The notes under the pieces: generated by a model
The model's database searches: none
Seen by the model: only the letters and a program-made list of their open reading frames with translations
Told to the model about the DNA's origin: nothing
Position numbers and translations under genes: made by a program
Assembly: GCF_003202035.1 (NCBI RefSeq)
Contig: NZ_QJKC01000001.1
Coordinates: forward strand, 71,114 to 135,113
From: Aquitalea magnusonii
GTDB lineage: Bacteria; Pseudomonadota; Gammaproteobacteria; Burkholderiales; Chromobacteriaceae
Length of the DNA stretch: 64,000 nucleotides
Direction of reading: 5' to 3'
In this document: positions 28,062-35,730 of the stretch, in pieces
Position numbering within the stretch: the first letter of the stretch is position 1
Layout: every line of letters begins with the position of its first letter

Positions 28062-28958
28062 TCAGCTGGCAGGGATTTCATCCCACAGGTGGGCAATGAA
28101 ACCGGTCACCAGCGGCGAGCTGTCGCCCTCGCGGGTGGCAATGCCCATGGCCAGATAGGCACCGTCGTCGGTCAGCGGGATATAGCGCACCCCGGGCAGC
28201 TGCACGCACTCCAGCGGCGAGGGCAGGATGGCAATGCCCAGCCCGGCAGCCACCAGCCCCACCTGGGTGGTGGCTTCGCCCGCTTCCTGGGTGATGCGTG
28301 GCTCGAAGCCGCAGGCTTCGCACAGCTGGCGGATGACCGTGTGCAGCCCGGTACCGGCACTGCGCGGATAGCTGATCATGCCCTCGTCACGCAATTGCCC
28401 CAGCGACAGTCTGGGCTCACCCGCCAGCGGGTGGTTGCTGTTGATCACCACCAGCAGCGGGTCGCGCCGCAGTTCCTGCACCAGGATGTTGGCGGCCGGA
28501 GACAGGCCGTTGAAGCGGACAAAGCCGACGTCGATGTCCTGTTGCTGCAAGGCGGAAAACTGGTCGGTGGTGAACATTTCGCGCAAGGTCAGCCGCACCG
28601 CCGGGTAATGCTGGCGATAGGCATGCAGCGCCGCCGGCAGGATGGGGGTAAGCGGCAGCGAGGAGGTAAAGCCGATGCGCAGCTCGCCCACCTCGCCGCG
28701 GGCGGCGCGTCTGGCCAGTTCGGCGGCCTCTTCGGTATCGGCCAGAATACGCCGGGCGCGCAGCAGAAACTGCTGACCGGCGGCGGTCAGTTCCACCTTG
28801 CGCTTTTCCCGCAGAAACAAGGCCACGCCCAGCTCGGCTTCCAGGGACTGTATCTGCTGGGACAGCGGTGGCTGGGCCATGTGCAGCCGTTCGGCAGCAC
28901 GGGTGAAGTGCAGTTCTTCGGCAACGGTGACGAAATAACGCAGGTGGCGCAGTTCCAT
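28062..28958 (-). CDS. LysR-family transcriptional regulator
   Basis: A 298-residue regulator. MELRHLRYFVTVAEELHFTR opens the classic N-terminal helix-turn-helix (AAERLHMAQPPLSQQIQSLE), followed by the LysR effector domain. It is divergent from an MFS gene 101 bp away, so it probably controls that exporter. A perfect palindrome sits immediately before its start codon. Confidence 0.93.
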   Translation of the reverse strand: MELRHLRYFVTVAEELHFTRAAERLHMAQPPLSQQIQSLEAELGVALFLREKRKVELTAAGQQFLLRARRILADTEEAAELARRAARGEVGELRIGFTSSLPLTPILPAALHAYRQHYPAVRLTLREMFTTDQFSALQQQDIDVGFVRFNGLSPAANILVQELRRDPLLVVINSNHPLAGEPRLSLGQLRDEGMISYPRSAGTGLHTVIRQLCEACGFEPRITQEAGEATTQVGLVAAGLGIAILPSPLECVQLPGVRYIPLTDDGAYLAMGIATREGDSSPLVTGFIAHLWDEIPAS

Positions 28959-28962
28959 ATTG

Positions 28963-28977
28963 ATACTTTTAAAGTAT
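28963..28977. promoter_or_regulatory. Palindrome next to LysR start (candidate operator)
   Basis: ATACTTTTAAAGTAT is a 15-bp palindrome about a central T. It lies 5 bp from the LysR start codon in the divergent region, so it covers the ribosome site. It fits the T-N11-A LysR box pattern and would give autoregulation. Confidence 0.55.
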
Positions 28978-29059
28978 TAATAATTCAGTAAAGATATATT
29001 GGACTGCTGTTTTGTCAAGGGCTAAGCTCAAACCCTGTATCACTGCTACCGGTTTCATC

Positions 29060-30328
29060 ATGCCTCCCGATTCTGCTTCCTGTGCTGCTACGCTACATGC
29101 AGGCCCCGCTGCCTCACAGGAGAACACCATTTCCGCCAGTCCTCGCCTGCAAGCCGGTTCGCCCGCATTTCGCGCTACTGCGCGTGCCATGTTCGTGGGC
29201 GGCTTCTGCACCTTTTCCATGCTGTACAGCATGCAGCCGCTGATGCCGATGTTTGCGCAGGACTTTGCCCTGAGCCCGGCGGCAGCCAGCAGCGTGCTGT
29301 CGGTGCCCACCACTGGCCTGGCGCTGGCGCTGATTCCGGCCAGCTTTCTGGCGGACAAGGTGGGGCGCAAGCCGGTGATGAATATCGCGCTCAGCCTGGC
29401 GGCCTTGCTGATGCTGCTGGCGGCCTTTGCGCCCGGCTTTCAGCAGTTTCTCTATCTGCGTGCCCTGTTCGGTGTGGTACTGGCGGGCTTGCCCGCAGTG
29501 GCCATGGCTTATCTGAGCGAGGAGGTGGAGCCGCTGTCGCTGGGACATTCCATCGGCCTGTATATCGCCGGCAATGCGCTGGGCGGCATGAGCGGGCGCT
29601 TTCTGGCCGCGGTGATTGCCGATCACTTTGGCTGGCGCGCCGCCGTGCTGGCACTGGGTGTGCTGGGCGTGGCCGGTGCCATCGAGTTCTGGCGCAGCCT
29701 GCCGGACTCGCGCCACTTCAAGCCGCTGCCATTCAACCTGGCCGAGTTCCGCCGCGACGTGGCCAGCCATTTTGCCGATGGCGGCCTGCCCTGGTTGTTC
29801 CTGTCGGCCTTCCTGTTCATGGGCTGCTTTGTCAGCCTGTACAACTACCTGGGTTTCCGCCTGCTGGCCGCGCCCTTCAATCTCAGCCATAGCGTGCTGG
29901 GCTTTGTGTTCTCGCTGTACATGGTGGGCATCTGGGCCTCGGCCTGGGTGGGGCGCATGGCCGACCGCTTTGGCCGCCGCAATATGCTGTGGCTGATGGT
30001 GCTGCTGATGGCTGCCGGGCTGCTGTGCACGCTGGCGGATTCGCTGTGGCTGATGGTGCCGGGCATTGCCTTGTTTACCTTTGGCTTTTTCGGCGGGCAC
30101 TCGGTGGCCAGCAGCTGGATAGGCCGCCGTGCGCAGCGCGGCAAGGCCTTGGCCTCGGCGTTTTACCTGACAGCCTATTATCTGGGTTCCAGTGTGGTGG
30201 GGTCCTTCTCCGGCCTGCTGTGGGGCATGGGCAAGTGGAATGGTGTGGCAGCGATGATTGCGCTGGGCTTGCTGGCACTGCTGCTGATTGCCCTGCGGCT
30301 GCGCAAGCTGGAGCCGCTGGCGGTGTGA
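29060..30328 (+). CDS. MFS transporter (YnfM-like)
   Basis: A 422-residue protein with 12 helices and the motif A-like sequence ADKVGRKPVMN plus a second-half counterpart ADRFGRRNMLW. The family is the YnfM/arabinose-efflux-like drug exporter type. The ATG at 29060 was preferred because the 16 residues before it show no pattern. It is divergent from the LysR gene. Confidence 0.87.
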   Translation: MPPDSASCAATLHAGPAASQENTISASPRLQAGSPAFRATARAMFVGGFCTFSMLYSMQPLMPMFAQDFALSPAAASSVLSVPTTGLALALIPASFLADKVGRKPVMNIALSLAALLMLLAAFAPGFQQFLYLRALFGVVLAGLPAVAMAYLSEEVEPLSLGHSIGLYIAGNALGGMSGRFLAAVIADHFGWRAAVLALGVLGVAGAIEFWRSLPDSRHFKPLPFNLAEFRRDVASHFADGGLPWLFLSAFLFMGCFVSLYNYLGFRLLAAPFNLSHSVLGFVFSLYMVGIWASAWVGRMADRFGRRNMLWLMVLLMAAGLLCTLADSLWLMVPGIALFTFGFFGGHSVASSWIGRRAQRGKALASAFYLTAYYLGSSVVGSFSGLLWGMGKWNGVAAMIALGLLALLLIALRLRKLEPLAV

Positions 30329-30415
30329 TGCGCCAGCCCAGCCGGCTGAGTGATGCCGCTGGTGGGCAGGCAGTGGTGCTGGGAGATACCTGCGCTCAGG
30401 CAGGTATCCTGGGTA

Positions 30416-30943
30416 TTACGGTTTGCGGTAGACCTGGAGTTGGCCGTTCATGGCATCTTGCGTCATTGCCCAGCCAAGCGAGCCCTGAGCCAGGCGCATG
30501 GTTTCCGGATCTGAAGTAATGTTGCCGACCGAATTGCTGATTTTGGCAAACTCGCAGGGGTCTTTGCAACGCAATGTTGTGGTGATGCGGTTCTTGGTGG
30601 AGGTCAGGGTGTGATAGCCCTTGATGACGCCACGGTATCTGACCATCGAGATATCTGCCGCAACCTGCCCGTTCTGTCGTTGGGTCTGACTGACGCTGGG
30701 TTCATAGCCGTACTCGCCATTTTCCTCGATCACATAGTGATGACGCGGGACTGTTACTGGCTCCGCGGCGGCAATCTGATCAAGAGATCGCTCTTCCGCC
30801 AAGGTTTGACTGCCCACTTGCTCGTGTGCCGTATTATTGGCTGGTGCTGTGCTGGCAGGGGCTGCCGATGATGTGGTGGACTCTTTGCCACTGCAGCCAG
30901 CCAGTCCGCATCCTAACAGCAATACCAATAGACCAAATCGCAT
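30416..30943 (-). CDS. Lipoprotein of unknown function
   Basis: A 175-residue protein with the lipobox LAGCSGKE, so it is predicted to be lipidated. A Ser/Thr/Ala-rich linker of about 35 residues precedes a globular part with two Cys (LRCKDPCEF). No family was recognised. An inverted repeat GATACCTGC / GCAGGTATC at about 30385-30410 separates it from the convergent MFS gene. Confidence 0.75.
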   Translation of the reverse strand: MRFGLLVLLLGCGLAGCSGKESTTSSAAPASTAPANNTAHEQVGSQTLAEERSLDQIAAAEPVTVPRHHYVIEENGEYGYEPSVSQTQRQNGQVAADISMVRYRGVIKGYHTLTSTKNRITTTLRCKDPCEFAKISNSVGNITSDPETMRLAQGSLGWAMTQDAMNGQLQVYRKP

Positions 30944-31231
30944 AAAACCTCCCTTGTGTTGGATGCTGGAATTCTATGATCCATGCCCATGGCAAGGGGA
31001 AGGATAAGGAGCGCAGAAGAGACGGGAGCTTCTTGCCAGTCTGCCGATTCTTCAGATTGTTACAGCCCGCTTGCCACTGTCCGGGCATTTCTTTAATGGC
31101 GGGGTGTTGCCGAGTGATGGCTGTCCTGCCGCCCGGCGATCACATGGTGCGCCAGCGCCGGGGCCGGAGTGGATGCGCCTCGGCCTTGGCGGTCAGCAGG
31201 CTTTGGGCCGGCAAGGCTGTTTTAATCGCGT

Positions 31232-31936
31232 TCAGCTCGCCATGTCTGGTCGGCTGACGATACGCATCTGGCCATTGCCGTCGAAAATCAGTAAGGCGTT
31301 TTCAGATTGCGGACTGTTTGCAAACAGGTAGGCATTTTTGGCGACCGCCTTATCGACCGCAGCCGGAGTACTGGCGGCTGAGTATGCCTGCTGCAAGGGC
31401 TGGCTCTGATCCAGTAGATTCTTGAATTCGCCAAGCGCCTTGACGGTGCTCAGTTCTCTGGCCATTCCCGGATTGTCCTGCAAAGCCTGTTTCAGCTGTG
31501 TCGCATAGGGGTAATCAGCCGGGAATTGAGCTTGTCCATTGGCATCGTACCGGATGCTGGCCGGCGCAGCCGGAATGCCGTTCTCGGACAGGAAAGCCGG
31601 GAATTTCTGATTGATATGCTGCGTCAGTGCATCGATATTGCGCTGGGACGGCATTAGTAAAGGCGGGAGCTCCGCGGATTGGCTGGCGGGTTTTGCTGAG
31701 AAATACGTATCCAGATTCAGCGCCACACTGCCTTTGTCAGTATCAAGACTGACCGTGGAGCCGGCACTGCTGGCTGCATCGGCGGCCAGTTGTGCCCGCG
31801 CTGCGGCGGAAATGCTGACTACGTCGGCAATATTTGCCGTCCGGGCGGCCGTAACGGTACTGTTGTCCTGCGCTGCGGCCGTGGATTGATAGGCGCTGAA
31901 AACCTTGCCAGTGCTGGTGGTGGCGGATATTTGCAT
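31232..31936 (-). CDS. Conserved-looking protein of unknown function
   Basis: A 234-residue protein starting MQISATTSTGKVF; an AGGG sits about 9 nt upstream of this ATG, whereas the ATG at 31945 touches it. The N-terminus (VSISAAARAQLAADAASS) resembles the leader region of flagellar or surface-associated proteins annotated only as hypothetical. There is no signal peptide and no membrane helix. The 288-bp gap upstream of 31232 holds nothing recognisable. Confidence 0.65.
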   Translation of the reverse strand: MQISATTSTGKVFSAYQSTAAAQDNSTVTAARTANIADVVSISAAARAQLAADAASSAGSTVSLDTDKGSVALNLDTYFSAKPASQSAELPPLLMPSQRNIDALTQHINQKFPAFLSENGIPAAPASIRYDANGQAQFPADYPYATQLKQALQDNPGMARELSTVKALGEFKNLLDQSQPLQQAYSAASTPAAVDKAVAKNAYLFANSPQSENALLIFDGNGQMRIVSRPDMAS

Positions 31937-31991
31937 GATTGGCATCCCTGATCTGTATGCAGTCAAATAATGCAAATTGCATGCCAGTGCG

Positions 31992-32144
31992 CTACCCGCC
32001 CGGATGTCCCTGCCGTGTGGTGGGAATCCACTGAAACTGTGGGTTGACTTGAATCTTCGGCACATGCGTACCGAGTTCGCTTACGATAACCGGATGCCCA
32101 GATAGCATTGGCGCTGCGTATGGATGCATGTCATCGAGTCCCAT
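31992..32144 (-). CDS. Small phage-type protein, unknown
   Basis: A 50-residue protein starting MGLDDMHPYAAPMLSG. A good AGGAG lies 5 nt before the ATG at 32144. A hairpin GAGCCGC / GCGGCTC at 32166-32185 with a following pyrimidine stretch lies upstream and may end earlier transcripts. No family was recognised. Confidence 0.5.
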   Translation of the reverse strand: MGLDDMHPYAAPMLSGHPVIVSELGTHVPKIQVNPQFQWIPTTRQGHPGG

Positions 32145-32340
32145 CTCATCTCCTGCAAAGTGAAAGAGCCGCACAGTGGCGGCTCGGTTGGTGTTTGTGT
32201 CCCAAATGAGACAGGTAAAGTCGTCGCGCCGTCGCCTGTAGAGGTGCAAGAGCTGGCGCGGGTTTGGTCTTGGTGGCTGTTTCGATAATCGCAACATGTT
32301 GATTATTAAGTAATCACTCCATCAAAATCTATGATGGCGC

Positions 32341-32354
32341 TATCCGAACGGATA
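32341..32354. promoter_or_regulatory. Perfect 14-bp palindrome upstream of small plus-strand gene
   Basis: TATCCGAACGGATA is perfectly symmetric and ends 38 bp before the start of the 61-residue gene. It is a candidate operator for a phage-type repressor. Confidence 0.45.
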
Positions 32355-32392
32355 CGGCAGGATGCAGTCATTAATAACGGCAGGAGACTGCA

Positions 32393-32578
32393 ATGAACGA
32401 CCGTATCGTCAACAGCACTTACGACCCGAAAACCCAGGCTGAGGCCGATGCCATGGCCAAGGCGGCGGAGGCGGTGCAGGTCTCCCCATTCCCATACGGG
32501 CAAATGAAGCCATTCATTCTTGTCGACATGGTGGATGGCGTACCGGTGGCCACGGAGCAGGGCTGGGTGACTCGATAA
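32393..32578 (+). CDS. Small phage-type protein, unknown
   Basis: A 61-residue protein MNDRIVNSTYDPKTQ. A clear GGCAGGAGACTGCA ribosome site precedes the ATG. It is the only plus-strand gene in the phage-like region. The stop is followed by the terminator of the convergent DUF551-like pseudogene. Function unknown. Confidence 0.6.
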   Translation: MNDRIVNSTYDPKTQAEADAMAKAAEAVQVSPFPYGQMKPFILVDMVDGVPVATEQGWVTR

Positions 32579-32600
32579 AAAAGCCCTCACTTGGAGGACT
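32575..32600 (-). terminator. Terminator of the DUF551-like gene
   Basis: On the minus strand CCTC, a short loop and GAGG plus GC are followed by TTTTTT, overlapping the end of the pseudogene. Confidence 0.6.
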
Positions 32601-32999
32601 TGGGTGGATTGGGTAGCGGCATCCAGTGGTTCAGGTTTCGCACCCGGACTATTTTCCATCCCCATCCATCTTCATATTTACTTATGCGAAAGTCATATTC
32701 GCCTTTAGGCTCTCAGGACGGCCTGGCCCAGCTTGCATTCGGCACGCGCTCACCATTCCAGCCGTCAAACTCGGTGACGAAATCCTTCGGCGCTGTCTCA
32801 ACCGGCTGCCACCCGCTCAGCCAAGACAGGTCGAGGGCGCGGATAGCGGCGGCGCAATCAACATGAGTACATGCATGGTGACGAAGTATGATGTTAGATA
32901 AATCGCTTTGGTCACCAACCTGAGCAATCAATGCTTTTGTGCTTTATCGGCGCATGCCTTCGCGCACGCCTCCTGTACCTGCTTAATGATGTCGTTCAT
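32587..32999 (-). pseudogene. DUF551-type phage protein, frameshifted and with an in-frame TGA
   Basis: The minus-strand reading begins MNDIIKQVQEACAKACADKAQKH (ATG at 32999, AGGAA ribosome site) and stops at 32928. One frame away it continues as IAQVGDQSDLSNIILRHHA, then AAAIRALD and WQPVETAPKD. It meets TGA at 32713-32715 after WARPS, then carries on in the same frame as EPKGEYDFRISKYEDGW to HWMPLPNPPKSSK, stopping at 32587. WxPxETAPKD and HWMPLP-PP are the two ends of the DUF551 domain of phage proteins, so the pieces belong together. One frameshift and one nonsense codon break the gene. Confidence 0.75.
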
Positions 33000-33159
33000 C
33001 GTCCGTTCCTTTCTCGTTTCCACTGGGCAACCTTCTTGCCTTGCCGGCCGGCACTGCTGACCACATTCAGCTTGCAGCCGTTCTCTGCCAGCCATTGGTC
33101 GCCCCGTTGCAGTCCGGATCATGGAACAGCGCGTCGTTCTCTACGTGAAGCTTGGTCAT
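32996..33159 (-). pseudogene. Small phage-type protein with a frameshift
   Basis: ATG at 33159 opens MTKLHVENDALFHDPDCN. At a GGGG run the sensible frame shifts to GDQWLAENGCKLNVV and ends KRERNGR with a TGA that overlaps the next ATG (ATGA). The 164-bp length is not a multiple of three. Either the gene is broken or the G run holds a sequence error. Confidence 0.5.
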
Positions 33160-33170
33160 GTGATCTCTAA

Positions 33171-33196
33171 TAAAAAAGCCCACGCGAGGGTGGGCT
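33171..33196 (-). terminator. Rho-independent terminator
   Basis: On the minus strand AGCCCAC, GCGAGG-type loop and GTGGGCT arms are followed by TTTTTTATT, just upstream of the small phage genes. Confidence 0.75.
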
Positions 33197-33283
33197 GGGG
33201 TAATTGGGGATAATTTGGGACAGAGAGTGCTACGCACTCCCACGTAAAACGGCGCTATTCAGCCGTAAAAAGGCAACAAAAAA

Positions 33284-33354
33284 GCCACCAATTCTGTCTG
33301 GAATCCTTGTTTCTCAAAGGGTTCCGTCAAAATTGATGGCTAGATTAGGTGGCT
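33284..33354 (-). terminator. Large stem-loop with T run near the left end of the element
   Basis: AGCCACC-AATTCT at 33284-33297 pairs with AGATTAGGTGGCT at 33342-33354. An inner stem GGAATCCTT / AAAGGGTTCC is nested inside. On the minus strand the structure ends in GGTGGCTTTTTTG, a terminator form. Its right arm overlaps the candidate att core. Confidence 0.5.
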
Positions 33355-33363
33355 GTGGGAGTC
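33348..33363. other. Candidate left attachment core
   Basis: GGTGGCTGTGGGAGTC differs at two positions from GGAGGCTGTGGGATTC in the tRNA-Ser 3' end (45675-45690) and has the same orientation. It is short for an att duplication and partly overlaps a terminator stem, so this is a moderate call. Confidence 0.45.
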
Positions 33364-33417
33364 ACAAAAACGTCTGAAAGCCTTGTTTTTAAGCAATGTA
33401 GATTTGGAAAAATGAAA

Positions 33418-33439
33418 AGTTATACGCAAAGTTATACAC
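33418..33439. repeat. Left copy of 22-bp end repeat (GTTATACGC .. GTTATACAC)
   Basis: Two half-sites, GTTATACGC at 33419-33427 and GTTATACAC at 33431-33439. The same pair with the same spacing and only two differing bases is at 45534-45555 beside the integrase. The copies lie close to each end of the element, so they may be integrase arm sites or binding sites for an excision regulator. Confidence 0.65.
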
Positions 33440-33497
33440 TTTTCGAAAAGTACCCCCCATTTTGGGCACTCTTGAGCCTGTGATGTGACGGCCAGTC

Positions 33498-33517
33498 GAA
33501 ACCCCCAGCTCGGGGGC
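33498..33517 (-). terminator. Terminator after the coiled-coil gene
   Basis: On the minus strand CCCCC, GAGCT loop and GGGGG are followed by TTTCG, 18 bp past the stop codon. Confidence 0.6.
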
Positions 33518-33534
33518 CTCGGCCTCACTCACCG

Positions 33535-34047
33535 CTAGACCGTCTGCCACCCGGCCACAGTCTCGCCTAAGATGTGCGGCTCGGCGCTTTGGTCAAACAG
33601 TAGATCATCGCCTCCTTGCCAGTCGGGCAGGTACACGCCAGCCTCCACCGCAAGGCTGCGCACTTTGGGCGCTGCCGCCACCAGTGCATCAGCAGCCTGG
33701 CGGTAAGCGGCAAGTGCCTCCTCGTAGGCGCGCACCTTTTCGGCCTTCTCTTCGTCCAGTCGCTTCTGCTCGGCATCCTTGCGGGCTTGCTCTACGTGGG
33801 AGGCCATCACGTCGTACTCGGACAGTGCCGCCTCCAGCGCCTGGGCCGCTGCTGGTTCTTCCACCAGTGCGGCTTGCAGCATCAGGGCGCTGACTGCACC
33901 GGGATTGGCCCTTACTCGGTCGGCTTCGGCCTTGGCGCGGTTGTATCGGGTCTGCGCGTCATCTCGGGCATTGCGCAGCTTGAGCAGTTCCAGCTCGGCC
34001 GCGTCATCGGCAGGGGCTGGTGTGGGCTTACGGAAAAGATTCATCAC
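33535..34047 (-). CDS. Coiled-coil protein of unknown function in gpI operon
   Basis: A 170-residue protein, MMNLFRKPTPAPADD. Residues about 18-125 are rich in Ala, Glu, Lys, Arg and Gln with heptad character, and a short C-terminal globular part follows (AGVYLPDWQGGDDLLFDQS). It starts 2 bp after the gpI-like stop and is last in the operon. In lambda the next gene would be the central tail fibre J; this is not J. Function unknown. Confidence 0.7.
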   Translation of the reverse strand: MMNLFRKPTPAPADDAAELELLKLRNARDDAQTRYNRAKAEADRVRANPGAVSALMLQAALVEEPAAAQALEAALSEYDVMASHVEQARKDAEQKRLDEEKAEKVRAYEEALAAYRQAADALVAAAPKVRSLAVEAGVYLPDWQGGDDLLFDQSAEPHILGETVAGWQTV

Positions 34048-34049
34048 GA

Positions 34050-34685
34050 TCAGCTCAATGTAGGGTTGGTGTTGGTGTAACTGCCCATGTTTTCGGCGTA
34101 GACGCCGGCGGCAACGGCGACGGAGCCCACCAGCATGCGGCCGTAGCCGACCGGGACTGCATATCCTTGGCCGGCGACGTTTTCAGTTCCACCGAAAGCG
34201 TAGGACGATAGGTTGCTGCTTGAAGCGGCGACCCCTATCTTTTGCTGTGGAGACAGCATCTCGATCACGCCCCCCAGCATCATGGATGCACCCATCATGG
34301 CAACAGAGCCGTATGCGGTAAGTCCGCCTGATGCTGTTGTAAGGCCGGAAAGTCCTGCTCCTGGGGCCATCTGGATTGCCGCATAGATAAGAGATGCGCC
34401 AATAACAATTCTCCCAACAGATCCAGCACCCCGCACAATCGGCATCAGGGTCACTGTCTGGCCTCCATGCAGGGCATCAAACTCATTTTCGTCGATGGCC
34501 CGCTTGTTCAGCCGCAACCGGAAAACCAACCCCATGTCCGACAGTTCCAGAATGCGTTTGATAAACCCCGGCCTGTTTGCCTCGATGGCACGAATGGCCT
34601 CTGTCGGCCGGTCAATGTCCAGCTTCCATACTTGGCCAAACTCCTGCCCCAGCCGGCCGCCCAGTTTTACGGTCGTCATGGTCAT
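34050..34685 (-). CDS. Lambda gpI-like tail tip assembly protein (TAPI, beta-grasp N-terminus)
   Basis: A 211-residue protein. Residues 1-80 resemble the ubiquitin-like beta-grasp start of lambda tail assembly protein I (TVKLGGRLGQEFG, RAIEANRPGFIKRI, HGGQTVTLMPIVRGAG). A Gly/Ala-rich membrane-like middle follows, then YAVPVGYGRMLVGSVAVAAGVYAE, the conserved C-terminal box. The usual neighbours K (JAB peptidase/NlpC) and J are absent. Its ATG overlaps the stop of the upstream gene (ATGA). Confidence 0.8.
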   Translation of the reverse strand: MTMTTVKLGGRLGQEFGQVWKLDIDRPTEAIRAIEANRPGFIKRILELSDMGLVFRLRLNKRAIDENEFDALHGGQTVTLMPIVRGAGSVGRIVIGASLIYAAIQMAPGAGLSGLTTASGGLTAYGSVAMMGASMMLGGVIEMLSPQQKIGVAASSSNLSSYAFGGTENVAGQGYAVPVGYGRMLVGSVAVAAGVYAENMGSYTNTNPTLS

Positions 34686-34897
34686 GCTATTGCCTCGCTT
34701 CCCAGCTCTACGCGGATAGTCCGCAGGCCGTGTTGATTGAGCAGATTGACGGCGCTGTCACAGAGCCGGAAGCGTCGGGCGTGGCCTGTTCTGGTTTCCA
34801 GCGGGTCGCCGTTGATCTTTATCTGGTAGTCACCGGGCCTGCCGTAGACCAGGGCATCCCGCACCTGGCTGGGGGCTGGTATTTCACTGAGTCGCAT
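34682..34897 (-). CDS. Small protein of unknown function upstream of gpI-like gene
   Basis: A 71-residue protein MRLSEIPAPSQVRDALVYG, translationally coupled to the gpI-like gene by a 4-bp overlap. No family recognised. The AT-rich upstream region contains the palindrome TACATATGTA near 34924-34933 and a TATAAC-type word, probably this operon's promoter. Confidence 0.6.
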   Translation of the reverse strand: MRLSEIPAPSQVRDALVYGRPGDYQIKINGDPLETRTGHARRFRLCDSAVNLLNQHGLRTIRVELGSEAIA

Positions 34898-35036
34898 AGC
34901 TTACTCTAGTTACGTTATAACATTACATATGTAGTTTACTGACTTTCCCAGAAAGCGCAAAAGTACCTATCTGATTGCGTACAAATTCAAGTAAAAGTGT
35001 TGGGGAAGTGCGACGGACGGTTGCCGGTTTGAAATG

Positions 35037-35057
35037 AAAAACCCGCCGAAGCGGGTA
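35037..35057 (-). terminator. Rho-independent terminator after lipoprotein gene
   Basis: On the minus strand ACCCGC, TTCG tetraloop, GCGGGT and TTTT follow the lipoprotein stop by 29 bp. Confidence 0.85.
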
Positions 35058-35085
35058 TAGAGAATGAAATTCTTACACGGCAGGC

Positions 35086-35529
35086 TTACTTTTTAGCTAC
35101 CTCAGTCGTTCCAGGGGTAGCAGGAGCGAGACCAACAGCTGCTTCGATCTTCTTCAAAATAACTGTAATGTTGGTCGGATAGTCAAACCCTGCACCAGTA
35201 TTGCGGTCTACGATGTACCCGATGCCTCCACCAAGGAGAATATTTCCCCATACTGGACCATTGCTTTTCGATACAGCCGTCTCATGGCCGGCGGCACTAT
35301 CAGTTTTGCAGTCGACCGCCATGTCAGCAGTGCTCTTATGAACAACTGTTGTGCCAGGGCTGGTTACGAACCATTTCCCTTCGTCATTTTGCAGTGTGCA
35401 TGTGACGCCAGACACTTCCTTGTTATCCAGCATGGTTTGCACGGAGACTGGCTGTGTCTTGCTACTTACCACTGACGCGCAGCCTGAAAGTGTCGATAGT
35501 GCGATAGCAGCAGCGATGATTTTTTTCAT
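35086..35529 (-). CDS. Lipoprotein of unknown function
   Basis: A 147-residue protein with signal and lipobox LSGCASVV, so it is probably anchored to a membrane. The mature part has SVQTMLDNKEVSGVTCTLQNDEGKWF and GNILLGGGIGYIVDRNTGAGFDYP, a pattern I associate from memory with small bacterial and phage-carried lipoproteins lacking a defined role. It stands alone between two terminator-bounded units and may be a lysogenic conversion gene (inference). Confidence 0.75.
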   Translation of the reverse strand: MKKIIAAAIALSTLSGCASVVSSKTQPVSVQTMLDNKEVSGVTCTLQNDEGKWFVTSPGTTVVHKSTADMAVDCKTDSAAGHETAVSKSNGPVWGNILLGGGIGYIVDRNTGAGFDYPTNITVILKKIEAAVGLAPATPGTTEVAKK

Positions 35530-35730
35530 TTTGACTTCACTTAATCTTATTTTGAATAGGCGTATGGCATTCTACAGGCAAATGGCATTTATATGGATGG
35601 GGAAAACCGGGTTATCGTGGTGTCGCTTCGATGATGAGCTGTTGCACCGCTTCTGGATGTCGTGACGGCGCAGTTGCTTAATGGTCAGTAAAACAGTGTG
35701 GTGTATTGCTTCGGAAACGTCTCGTTTCTG

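Larger units (their letters stand above)
31992..33170. mobile_element. Phage-derived remnant with several broken genes
   Basis: A run of very small genes with phage character: ATGA overlaps, strong ribosome sites, short terminators and a DUF551-type protein. Two of the genes have disrupted frames. It lies just outside the inferred left end of the tRNA-Ser element and may be an older insertion at the same locus or a decayed edge of it. Confidence 0.55.

Noticed and set aside
32306-32665. 119-codon minus-strand frame opposite the 61-residue gene
   Set aside because: Antisense to a gene with a good ribosome site and to the DUF551 end; no start signal.
33340-33528. 62-codon minus-strand frame
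   Set aside because: Covers the att core, end repeat and terminator; no ribosome site and no family.
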